Shown one piece after another: positions 34,612 to 42,772 of a stretch of 64,000 bases of DNA. Positions within the stretch are counted from its first letter, which is position 1. Every line of letters begins with the position of its first letter. The notes beneath the pieces are model-generated. The model worked only from the letters and a program-made list of their open reading frames with translations, was not told the origin of the DNA and did no database searches. Source of the DNA: UBA7662 sp943369355 (lineage in GTDB: Bacteria > Bacteroidota > Bacteroidia > UBA7662); NCBI GenBank assembly GCA_943369355.1, contig CALRMX020000003.1, positions 124,001 through 188,000 on the forward strand, given 5' to 3'. The position numbers and the translations under genes are program-made.

Positions 34612-35213
34612 GTTTTCCTTCCGATTTCTGGAACCAACGTTACGGTGAAGCCGCCGACTATGTGTACGGCACTGCACCCAATGTGTTTTTTGCCCAACAG
34701 CTGCAGCAGCTAAAACCCGGCAAGCTGTTGTTGCCCTTCGAAGGCGAAGGCCGCAATGCCGTTTGGGCGGCTCGCCAAGGCTGGGAAGTAGCATGTTTCG
34801 ATTTCAGCAGCACCGGGCGCGACAAAGCCATGCAACTTGCCCAAAACGCAGGCGTAACCATCGCCTATGCGGTAAGCGACTTCCGCAATTACCCCTGGAA
34901 AAAGCAACATTACGATGTGGTGGGTTTGTTTTATGCCCATCTGCCCGAAGAAAGCCGCAAGCTACTGCACGCAGCAGTACTGGAAACCCTCGAAATAGGT
35001 GGCATTTTATTGCTCGAAGCCTTTTCGACGGCACAGTTGGGCAAAAAATCGGGTGGACCGCAATCGCTCGATATGTTGTACTCGGCCGAACTCCTGCACG
35101 ACGATTTTGCAGCCTTACGCAATCGGGTAATCCAAGAAGAGTTGGTGATGCTCGACGAAGGTCCGGGGCACCGAGGCGAGGCATCGGTACTGCGCCTGGC
35201 CGGCATGCGCTGA
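34608..35213 (+). CDS. SAM-dependent methyltransferase, TehB/thiopurine-like class I
   Basis: The 201-residue protein starts F-W-N-Q-R-Y, typical for small class I methyltransferases. L-L-L-P-F-E-G-E-G-R-N-A is the SAM-binding motif I (with F-E-G-E-G in place of the more usual C-G-x-G), D-F-S-S-T-G-R is motif II and Y-D-V-V-G-L-F is motif III. The acceptor is unknown. It is translationally coupled to the upstream surface hydrolase and convergent, 1 base apart, with the porin gene. Confidence 0.85.
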   Translation: MSFPSDFWNQRYGEAADYVYGTAPNVFFAQQLQQLKPGKLLLPFEGEGRNAVWAARQGWEVACFDFSSTGRDKAMQLAQNAGVTIAYAVSDFRNYPWKKQHYDVVGLFYAHLPEESRKLLHAAVLETLEIGGILLLEAFSTAQLGKKSGGPQSLDMLYSAELLHDDFAALRNRVIQEELVMLDEGPGHRGEASVLRLAGMR

Positions 35214-35214
35214 T

Positions 35215-36417
35215 TTAGATACCAAATTCTACCTGAAACATCGCGCCCCAGCGGTTGCCTACGCCATTGAATTGAGGTAGTCCGTTGCGCCAGCGGTACA
35301 CCACATGGGCTTGTGCTTTGATGCGGTGACCGTTAAAATAACGCGATGCACCTAACCAAGCTTCTTCGGTACGTCGCTCGTATGGGGCTATCGACTGGAA
35401 AGGCCGCACAACAGTATAACGTGCCGCCAGCTCCAAACGATTGGGGAAGCAGTAGCTGAGCTGCTGGTTGAACCCCTGCCCCACATAAATGTAGCGCACA
35501 TCACCTGTGCTGCTGGTGGTGATGGGATTGCTGGCCGAGCGCTCGAGATACTCGGCAGCGTAGGCCCAGCCGCGGTACTTGAGCACCATATCGGCAATAA
35601 ACGTATTAAAATCGCGGTAATCGTAGAGCTCGGTGCCCAGTTGACCGCCAGTACGCGCACTTTTTAGGTTCACACTGGCCGTAGCACCGATGCTCATCTT
35701 GAGGGTTTTTTCTCGCTCCAAATCGCCTTCGCTGTAATCGCCGCCATTGGTAAAAGTGCCCAGCGGTAACCATTCAACCCGGCCGGTATAGGCCAGCCCT
35801 TCGTTGATGGCGCTGGCATTGCGCCCGTCGCCGGTGGTGAGCGAGCCCTTGAACTTAAAGCGCATTTCGTTTACGGGCAAGGTGTAATAGGCAAAGAGCC
35901 CGAAATCGCGGTCGAGCGTAAAAATATTGTTGGCTAAGGAGCGGTCGGCAAACTGCAAATTCCCCGACGACACCACCCGCTGGCGGTTGCCGGGTAGTTT
36001 GGCTTGACCAAAACCCACGTAAAAGCGCGGACTGAAGTTGTAGTACAATACCGCGTCGCGTATGGTTTGTGGCAGCACCCCCGTTTCGAGGTCCTGATCG
36101 GCGCGGCTAAACGACAGCTGGATGTAATACTGGAGCTTTTGGTTGAGCACAAAACCGTCGAAACGCAAACGCAAGCGCCGAACGCGGGCTTCCACGGCAT
36201 CTACATCGAGCTTATCGCCGCCTACTGTGGTGGCACCGATGCGATTTTGCATGCGAAAGCGCAGGTTGAGCAGAAAAAGGGAGTCTTTCTGGATGCTGAT
36301 GCCGTTGCTTACCGATAGCAGGGGTTGCTCGTCGGATTCGTTCTGCGCAAAAACTGCTGCTGGCCAGCCCGCCGCCAGCACAGCCACCCATATCGCTATG
36401 CGCCAACCGATTTTCAT
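35215..36417 (-). CDS. Porin, OprO/OprP-like (phosphate-selective porin family)
   Basis: A 400-residue outer-membrane barrel with signal peptide (MKIGWRIAIWVAVLAAGWPAAVFA). The sequence R-R-L-R-L-R-F-D-G-F-V-L-N-Q-K-L-Q-Y-Y-I-Q-L and the later G-F-G-Q-A-K-L-P-G-N-R-Q-R are typical of the OprO/OprP porin family in Bacteroidota, which need not be phosphate-specific. It ends with an aromatic barrel strand (F-Q-V-E-F-G-I). Confidence 0.85.
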   Translation of the reverse strand: MKIGWRIAIWVAVLAAGWPAAVFAQNESDEQPLLSVSNGISIQKDSLFLLNLRFRMQNRIGATTVGGDKLDVDAVEARVRRLRLRFDGFVLNQKLQYYIQLSFSRADQDLETGVLPQTIRDAVLYYNFSPRFYVGFGQAKLPGNRQRVVSSGNLQFADRSLANNIFTLDRDFGLFAYYTLPVNEMRFKFKGSLTTGDGRNASAINEGLAYTGRVEWLPLGTFTNGGDYSEGDLEREKTLKMSIGATASVNLKSARTGGQLGTELYDYRDFNTFIADMVLKYRGWAYAAEYLERSASNPITTSSTGDVRYIYVGQGFNQQLSYCFPNRLELAARYTVVRPFQSIAPYERRTEEAWLGASRYFNGHRIKAQAHVVYRWRNGLPQFNGVGNRWGAMFQVEFGI

Positions 36418-36423
36418 CCTTGC

Positions 36424-37113
36424 TTAAATGCCCATCTTACTTTCTTGCCACCACGGTTGTGTAGGCGTGGGACAAACGATGGTGAGGAACTCTTTGGTAA
36501 CGGGGTGCTCGAAACTCAGCTTGTGGCTGTGTAAGCCAATGCTGTGGTCAGGGTTGCCCTGCGGGTAGCCGTACTTCACATCGCCGAGTATGGGGTGGCC
36601 CAACTGCGAGAGCTGCGCCCGTATCTGGTGCGGACGGCCCGTTTTGGGGAGCACTTCAAGCAAAGTGAACTTGCCGTAGTATTTGAGTGCGCGGTAGCTC
36701 AGCTCCGCCTTTTTCGACTCCTTCACCTCGCGGTCGAAGGCAAAAACCAGGTTTTTCTCGGTGTTTTTCTTGAGCCAGCTCACCATTTCGCCGCTTTCGG
36801 GTATCACCTTGTCGCGCACAATGGCCAGGTATTTCTTCTGCACGGTGCGGTCGTGAAACATTTTGTTCATGCGTTCGAGGGCTTTGCTGGTTTTAGCCAG
36901 CAGCACCAAACCCGAAACGGGCCGGTCGATACGGTGTATCAAGCCCACGAATGCGTCGCCGGGCTTGTTGTATTTAGTCACGAGGTACTCGTTTACCCAG
37001 TCGATGAGCGATTCATCGCCCGACTCGTCGCCCTGGGTGAGTAAGCCTGCGGGCTTGTTCACCGCAAGCAGGTGGTTGTCTTCGTAAAGTACGTGCAATT
37101 GTTGGCGTGCCAC
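36424..37113 (-). CDS. RluA-family pseudouridine synthase
   Basis: The 229-residue enzyme starts with GTG at 37113, inside TAGTG with the panB stop. I-H-R-I-D-R-P-V-S-G-L-V-L-L-A-K is the RluA catalytic motif with the active Asp. Y-R-A-L-K-Y-Y-G and R-P-H-Q-I-R-A-Q-L are further family marks. There is no S4 domain, so the closest relatives are TruC/RluA-like enzymes acting on tRNA or rRNA; the exact site is unknown. Confidence 0.9.
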   Translation of the reverse strand: MARQQLHVLYEDNHLLAVNKPAGLLTQGDESGDESLIDWVNEYLVTKYNKPGDAFVGLIHRIDRPVSGLVLLAKTSKALERMNKMFHDRTVQKKYLAIVRDKVIPESGEMVSWLKKNTEKNLVFAFDREVKESKKAELSYRALKYYGKFTLLEVLPKTGRPHQIRAQLSQLGHPILGDVKYGYPQGNPDHSIGLHSHKLSFEHPVTKEFLTIVCPTPTQPWWQESKMGI

Positions 37114-37928
37114 TAGTATTGTTCTTTAGCATTAGGGAAATCCACCGACTTCACGTCGTGGATGTATTGAGCCGTAGCTCCTTTGATTTGATCGTATAAA
37201 TTGAGGTAGCGACGCAAAAAACGTGGACTGAAGTCGCGCGTGATGCCCAGCATATCGTGCATCACCAGCACCTGACCATCGACCCCCGCGCCGGCACCAA
37301 TGCCGATAACCGGTATCGATATCGACTGCGCGACTTCCTGGGCCAGCTTCGCGGGTACTTTTTCGAGTACTAAGGCAAAACAACCGGTTTCTTCAAGCAG
37401 TTTGGCGTCTTCGCGCAAACGTTCGGCTTCCATTTCTTCTTTGGCACGCACGGTGTAGGTGCCGAATTTGTAGATGCTCTGCGGGGTGAGTCCCAAGTGG
37501 CCCATCACGGGAACACCTGCGGTGAGGATACGGCCGATAGACTCAACCACCTCGCGGCCACCTTCGAGTTTTACGGCATGGGCGCCCGACTCTTTCATGA
37601 TGCGTATGGTAGAATCGAGGGCCACCTTGCTGTTGCCTTGGTACGAACCAAAGGGCAAATCGACGGTGATGAGCGCACGATTTACAGCCCGAACCACAGC
37701 CTGGGCGTGGTAAATCATCTGGTCGAGGGTGATGGGTAAGGTGGTTTCGTGCCCCGCCATCACATTCGATGCCGAGTCGCCCACCAGCAGCACGTCGATG
37801 CCCGCATCGTCGAATATGCGTGCCATCGAATAGTCGTAAGCAGTGAGCATGGCGATTTTTTCGCCGCGTTCTTTCATCTCCCGGAGGGAATGGGTGGTTA
37901 CTTTTTTAATTTCTTTGTGCACCGACAT
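37113..37928 (-). CDS. panB: 3-methyl-2-oxobutanoate hydroxymethyltransferase
   Basis: The 271-residue TIM barrel enzyme makes ketopantoate from ketoisovalerate and methylene-THF, the first committed step of pantothenate and CoA synthesis. M-L-T-A-Y-D-Y-S-M-A, V-G-D-S-A-S-N-V-M-A-G-H, V-D-L-P-F-G-S-Y, V-K-L-E-G-G and V-M-G-H-L-G-L-T-P-Q-S are all conserved. The stop shares one base with the start of the pseudouridine synthase gene downstream. Confidence 0.95.
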   Translation of the reverse strand: MSVHKEIKKVTTHSLREMKERGEKIAMLTAYDYSMARIFDDAGIDVLLVGDSASNVMAGHETTLPITLDQMIYHAQAVVRAVNRALITVDLPFGSYQGNSKVALDSTIRIMKESGAHAVKLEGGREVVESIGRILTAGVPVMGHLGLTPQSIYKFGTYTVRAKEEMEAERLREDAKLLEETGCFALVLEKVPAKLAQEVAQSISIPVIGIGAGAGVDGQVLVMHDMLGITRDFSPRFLRRYLNLYDQIKGATAQYIHDVKSVDFPNAKEQY

Positions 37929-38042
37929 AGGCAGGGCTTTGAACCTACAAAGGTGGCAAATAAAGCTGAGAACCTTTGCGTCACCGAAATTTCATATTCT
38001 CTTACTTCTGATTTTCCCTATAGGTCAAAGTCCGAAATCTGT

Positions 38043-38050
38043 TATCTTTG
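38043..38050 (+). promoter_or_regulatory. -7 promoter element (TATCTTTG), close to the start codon
   Basis: TATCTTTG fits TAnnTTTG and ends 7 bases before the ATG at 38058, so the transcript should have almost no leader. Confidence 0.65.
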
Positions 38051-38057
38051 AAGGCTT

Positions 38058-39122
38058 ATGAAAAAAATGGGATTGTGGCTGCTCGCAGCCATGGCGTTAT
38101 TACAGTCATGTTCGACCGAAATTGACGTTACCGCCGACTGGGAAGAAAGAACCATTGTTTACAGCATCGTAAACAAAACCGATTTACAACATTACATCCG
38201 CATCCATAAGGCGTTTTTAGACCCGAATACCTCTGCGCTGGCTCAGGCGGGCACCAAGGACTCCCTGTACTTCCAGAACCTCAACGTAGAAGTCACCGAA
38301 GTTAAAAACGGTGTGGTGCTCCGCACCTTCAGCTGCGAGGAAGTCGACACCAACCTCATCGAACCCGGTCTTTTTGCCTTCCCCAATCAGGTTTTGTACC
38401 GCTTTACCACGCCCAACGGCATGGATAGCACGGCAGAATACCGCTTAAACATCGTCACCCCCGGAGGTCAGGTGGTGCGTTCGTCGATATTTCCCATTGG
38501 CGGCTTCTCGCTCACTTCTTACAATACCGTTATCCCACCCAATACGCCTTTCCTTCCGGTGAACTTTACCGGCCTCAACTGGAGCAACCCCGCAGCACTG
38601 CGCGTTGCCTTCCGGGCCCCACGTAACGCCAAAAACTGGAACCTCACCGTTCGGGTAATCTACAACGAATGGACTGTGGGCAATATTGGCGACTCGGTGC
38701 GCAAGTTCATCGACTGGCCAGTGGTGCGCAATCGACCGTTCACTACGGTGAATGCCAACGAGGCGGTAGAATACCGCATGTTTGGTCGCGACTTGTTCAG
38801 CTTCATGGCCAGCACCATACCGGTAGATGCCAACCTGCAGCGGCGTATGCGCGGTACCATCTTCATCCTCACCTTTGTAGATGAGCCGCTCACCAATTTC
38901 CTCACCCTAAATACCAGTAGCAGCAGCGCAACCGACGTAAGGCCCGAGTACACCAACATCGAAAACGGCCTCGGCATTTTCGGCACCACCTACGAAATCC
39001 CGAAACGTTCCGACTTGGTGAATGCCGACCCGTATACCAATTTTGGTTACCGCGCGGTAGAAGGAGGACGAGGTACCGACAGTTTGCGAGCCCGATATCC
39101 GCAGCTGAACTTTGTGCCGTAG
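38058..39122 (+). CDS. Lipoprotein, DUF4249-like
   Basis: The 354-residue protein has a lipoprotein signal (L-L-Q-S-C-S, Cys near residue 18). The sequence is beta-rich with a DUF4249-like pattern (T-I-V-Y-S-I-V-N-K-T-D, then I-R-I-H-K-A-F-L-D-P). Proteins of this kind often accompany TonB-dependent receptors, but none is adjacent here. Location is likely the outer membrane or periplasm; function unknown. Confidence 0.75.
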   Translation: MKKMGLWLLAAMALLQSCSTEIDVTADWEERTIVYSIVNKTDLQHYIRIHKAFLDPNTSALAQAGTKDSLYFQNLNVEVTEVKNGVVLRTFSCEEVDTNLIEPGLFAFPNQVLYRFTTPNGMDSTAEYRLNIVTPGGQVVRSSIFPIGGFSLTSYNTVIPPNTPFLPVNFTGLNWSNPAALRVAFRAPRNAKNWNLTVRVIYNEWTVGNIGDSVRKFIDWPVVRNRPFTTVNANEAVEYRMFGRDLFSFMASTIPVDANLQRRMRGTIFILTFVDEPLTNFLTLNTSSSSATDVRPEYTNIENGLGIFGTTYEIPKRSDLVNADPYTNFGYRAVEGGRGTDSLRARYPQLNFVP

Positions 39123-39282
39123 TCGGCATCTCATGCGAAATAATACGAACCGTTGCTGACAAAAAGTCACGCAGCGGCTTTGTTTTTTGGGGGCTTTGTC
39201 AGGCCTTTTGTCACTTTTGGCCATTTGCGCTTGCTGGCATATTCCTTGACAAAATGCTCACAGAAAATTTTTACATCCCGAT

Positions 39283-41172
39283 ATGAAAAAAATCATTGGC
39301 ATTGACTTGGGTACCACCAACAGCTGCGTATCAGTAATGGAAGGCAACGAATATGTGGTAATCCCGAATAGCGAAGGTCGCCGGACTACCCCGTCGATTG
39401 TCGCATTTCTGAACAACGGCGAGATTAAGGTGGGCGACCCTGCAAAACGTCAGGCCATCACCAACCCGAAAAAAACGATTGCCTCCATCAAACGTTTTAT
39501 GGGCCGTAAGCACTCCGAAGTCGATCAGGAGTTGAAATATGTAGCCTACGAAGTAGTAAAAGGTGAAAACGACACGCCACGTGTCAAAATCGACGACAAA
39601 CTCTACACACCACAAGAAATTTCGGCCATGACCCTTCAGAAGATGAAGAAAACGGCCGAAGATTATTTAGGTCACGACGTATCCGAGGCGGTGATTACCG
39701 TTCCGGCTTATTTTAACGACGCACAGCGCCAGGCCACCAAAGAAGCCGGTGAAATTGCAGGTTTAAAAGTAGCGCGTATCGTGAACGAGCCTACCGCTGC
39801 GGCCTTGGCCTATGGCTTAGACAAGAAGCACCAAGACATGAAGATCGCGGTATTCGACTTAGGTGGCGGTACGTTCGACGTATCTATCCTCGAGCTCGGC
39901 GACGGCGTATTTGAAGTAAAAGCCACCAATGGCGATACCCACCTCGGTGGTGACGACTTCGACCAAGTAATCATCAAATGGTTGGTTGACGAATTCAAGA
40001 GCGAAGAAAACATGGATTTGTCGAAAGACCCGATGGCGCTGCAGCGTTTGAAAGAAGCTGCCGAAAAAGCAAAAATCGAACTTTCGAGCTCGTCAGAAAC
40101 CGAAATTAACCTGCCTTACATCACCGTAGTGGATGGCGTACCCCGCCACTTGGTGAAGAAGTTGAGCCGCGCGAAGTTCGAACAACTCGCCGACAGCCTC
40201 GTGAAGCGCACCTTGGAGCCTTGTAAGTTAGCCCTCAAAGATTCGGGTTACAGCATCGGCGATATCGACGAAGTGATTTTGGTAGGCGGTTCGACCCGTA
40301 TCCCTAAAATCCAGGAAGTAGTTGAGCAGTTCTTTGGCAAGAAGCCTTCGAAGGGCGTGAACCCCGACGAAGTAGTCGCTGTAGGTGCAGCCATCCAGGG
40401 CGGCGTGCTCAGCGGCGACGTTGAAGGAGTATTGTTGCTCGACGTAACGCCACTATCACTCGGTATCGAAACCATGGGCAATGTGATGACCCGCCTCATT
40501 GAGTCAAACACCACCATCCCGGTAAAAAAGAGTCAGGTATTCAGCACCGCTGCCGACAGTCAGCCTTCGGTAGAGATCCACGTGCTGCAGGGCGAACGTC
40601 CGATGGCCAGCGACAACAAAACCATCGGCCGCTTCCACCTCGACGGCATTCCACCAGCGCCACGTGGCGTACCACAAATTGAAGTGACTTTCGATATTGA
40701 CGCCAACGGTATCCTGAACGTATCGGCCAAAGACAAAGCCACCGGCAAGGAGCAGAAAATCCGCATCGAAGCCTCTTCGGGTCTGAGCAAAGAAGACATC
40801 GAAAAGATGAAGCAGGAAGCCGCCGCCAATGCCGAAGAAGACAAAAAGCGCATGGCCGAAGCCGAAAAAATCAACCAAGCCGATACGCTCATCTTCACTA
40901 CCGAAAAACAGTTGAAAGAGTATGGCGACAAAATTCCGGCCGACAAAAAAGAAGCCATCGAAGCCGCCGCAGCCAAGTTGAAAGAAGCGCATGCAGCGCG
41001 TAATTTGGCCGATATCGACACGCACTTAGAAAGCCTCAACAAGGCTTGGGAAGCTGCCTCGGCCGATATGTACAAAGCCACCGAAGAAGCAGGTCAGGCG
41101 GGTCCGCAAAACACCAATGCCAGCGGCACCAAAGACGATGTAACCGACGTGGATTACGAAGAAGTGAAGTAA
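39283..41172 (+). CDS. dnaK: Chaperone Hsp70
   Basis: A 629-residue DnaK. G-I-D-L-G-T-T-N-S-C at the N-terminus, I-V-N-E-P-T-A-A-A-L-A-Y-G, D-L-G-G-G-T-F-D-V-S and V-G-G-S-T-R-I-P are the ATPase marks; the substrate domain (from about residue 385) and a helical lid with acidic end (D-V-T-D-V-D-Y-E-E-V-K) follow. It assists protein folding together with DnaJ and GrpE, which are not adjacent. No CIRCE element is visible in the 160-base upstream gap. Confidence 0.97.
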   Translation: MKKIIGIDLGTTNSCVSVMEGNEYVVIPNSEGRRTTPSIVAFLNNGEIKVGDPAKRQAITNPKKTIASIKRFMGRKHSEVDQELKYVAYEVVKGENDTPRVKIDDKLYTPQEISAMTLQKMKKTAEDYLGHDVSEAVITVPAYFNDAQRQATKEAGEIAGLKVARIVNEPTAAALAYGLDKKHQDMKIAVFDLGGGTFDVSILELGDGVFEVKATNGDTHLGGDDFDQVIIKWLVDEFKSEENMDLSKDPMALQRLKEAAEKAKIELSSSSETEINLPYITVVDGVPRHLVKKLSRAKFEQLADSLVKRTLEPCKLALKDSGYSIGDIDEVILVGGSTRIPKIQEVVEQFFGKKPSKGVNPDEVVAVGAAIQGGVLSGDVEGVLLLDVTPLSLGIETMGNVMTRLIESNTTIPVKKSQVFSTAADSQPSVEIHVLQGERPMASDNKTIGRFHLDGIPPAPRGVPQIEVTFDIDANGILNVSAKDKATGKEQKIRIEASSGLSKEDIEKMKQEAAANAEEDKKRMAEAEKINQADTLIFTTEKQLKEYGDKIPADKKEAIEAAAAKLKEAHAARNLADIDTHLESLNKAWEAASADMYKATEEAGQAGPQNTNASGTKDDVTDVDYEEVK

Positions 41173-41190
41173 TTTTTTCGGAAATCATGA

Positions 41191-41222
41191 AAAAGGCTAA
41201 CCGCAAGGTTGGCCTTTTTTTA
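41191..41222 (+). terminator. Intrinsic terminator of dnaK
   Basis: AAAAGGCTAACC and GGTTGGCCTTTT form a long stem with a GCAA tetraloop and one G-T pair, followed by T7. Confidence 0.9.
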
Positions 41223-41277
41223 TGGATTCAGCTGGTGATTCCAATCGTGTGCTTTATATTAGGAACAAAACGCTGGC

Positions 41278-42705
41278 ATGAAATCTACCCTCACCCTCCT
41301 CTTGGCGCTGCTTTGTACTGGCCTATCCACGCAAGCACAGGTAGCTATTTCGGGTCAAATAACTACACCCAAATCCGATAGAATCGAATGTATCAAGCAG
41401 AGCAATAGCGACGACGAAGAGCCGCCATTCGAAGCTGCCGTTGATGCATCGGGAAGGTTTTCGCTCACTTTACCGGTGAATTCCGCAGGGTATTATCAGC
41501 TAAGCTACAACCAAGAAGTCACCACCATTTTCGTGGAGCCCGGCGACAGTTTATTTGTTGCCTTCGACACCAAAATGTTTGATGAAAGCATGAAGTATTC
41601 GGGGCGAGGAGCAGGAAACAACAACTACTTGGCGGCAGAATACTTGGCTTTTGGCGATTACGAGAACGGGAAAATGCCGTTTTACCTGCAGATGCAAGAC
41701 TTAGCCAACAAATACGAACCTACCGATGCAAAACCTTTGGCACTGGCGTCGATGCAAAAGGAACTGGAATTGCTCGAGGAATTCAAAAACGTACTATCGC
41801 CTTCGTTTTATCAATACCGCAGCTTTGAAATCACCTATGCCTGGAAAAATGTGCTTTTAGATATCCCCTACTTTAGGGTGTATTTTTTGGAACGGAAAGG
41901 GCAAAGTTTTCTAAAAAGCAGCATACCGCCGAGCTACTACGACTTTATCGACACCTCGGCATTGGAAAACGTATACGCCGTAGGAGTTGATGAATACCAC
42001 GAGTTCGTGACCGAAGCAATTCGATTGATCACCCATTCGCAGATAACCTATAACTACGGGGCCGAAAAGTACTTCGCCGAACTTGTAAAAAATGCGGAAC
42101 AACTCCTCGGCCCAGGATTAACTAGAAGTACGTTTATCCTTGAGATGATTGATGAATTGGGCTATGAACTTGACCCAGCTGTTTTTCAGCGATATTTGAG
42201 CGAATACGCGACGAGTAAGGATGCTTCGGTAGCCCAACGAGCCAACACCCTCCGTGAGAAATTTGAACGTATGGCGAAAGGGGTTGTATTGCCGCCGCTT
42301 TTTGCTTTCGATACAAAAGGCAACCAAGTAGCGCTGAATAGCTTCGTGGGAAAGGTGGTATATCTCGATTTGTGGGCCAGCTGGTGCATGCCTTGTATCG
42401 AGGCATTCCCTAAAAGCAAAATTTTACAAGACAGCTATGCAGGGAATCCTGACATTGTATTCGTATACCTGTCGCTCGACGAAGAAGAAGATGCTTGGAA
42501 AAAAGCTTTGAAAAAGCACAAACTAGACGGTTACAATCTGTTTCTGGCAGGTTTTAAACACGAACTTCCAAAGTATTTCAGCGTAAACAGTATCCCGCGG
42601 TACGTACTCATTGGTAAAAAAGGAGAAATAATTCATGCCAGTGCTCCTCGGCCGGGTAGTGATAAAATCCGAGAACTGATCAACCAGGCGTTGGAAACGA
42701 AATAA
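41278..42705 (+). CDS. TlpA-family thioredoxin-like protein (periplasmic disulfide reductase)
   Basis: The 475-residue protein has a signal peptide (MKSTLTLLLALLCTGLSTQA). A beta-rich N-terminal domain and a helical middle region lead to a C-terminal thioredoxin fold with W-A-S-W-C-M-P-C at about residues 367-374 and the cis-Pro segment S-I-P-R-Y-V-L-I. Such proteins reduce or isomerise disulfides in the periplasm or serve as reductants for surface proteins. Partner unknown. Confidence 0.9.
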   Translation: MKSTLTLLLALLCTGLSTQAQVAISGQITTPKSDRIECIKQSNSDDEEPPFEAAVDASGRFSLTLPVNSAGYYQLSYNQEVTTIFVEPGDSLFVAFDTKMFDESMKYSGRGAGNNNYLAAEYLAFGDYENGKMPFYLQMQDLANKYEPTDAKPLALASMQKELELLEEFKNVLSPSFYQYRSFEITYAWKNVLLDIPYFRVYFLERKGQSFLKSSIPPSYYDFIDTSALENVYAVGVDEYHEFVTEAIRLITHSQITYNYGAEKYFAELVKNAEQLLGPGLTRSTFILEMIDELGYELDPAVFQRYLSEYATSKDASVAQRANTLREKFERMAKGVVLPPLFAFDTKGNQVALNSFVGKVVYLDLWASWCMPCIEAFPKSKILQDSYAGNPDIVFVYLSLDEEEDAWKKALKKHKLDGYNLFLAGFKHELPKYFSVNSIPRYVLIGKKGEIIHASAPRPGSDKIRELINQALETK

Positions 42706-42726
42706 GCTGTTGCCCAAAAACAAAAA

Positions 42727-42750
42727 GCCTCGCTGCATACACAGCGAGGC
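42727..42750. terminator. Bidirectional intrinsic terminator
   Basis: GCCTCGCTG and CAGCGAGGC form a perfect 9-bp stem with a 6-base loop, flanked by AAAAA on the left and TTTGTTTT on the right, so it serves the convergent TlpA-like and T9SS genes. Confidence 0.9.
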
Positions 42751-42772
42751 TTTGTTTTATTGTAGTGTTTAC

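Noticed and set aside
39234..39250. Sigma-54-like element upstream of dnaK (CTGGCAT, then TTGAC)
   Set aside because: The second box lacks the GC of the -12 element and no enhancer-binding regulator is near; a chance match is more likely.
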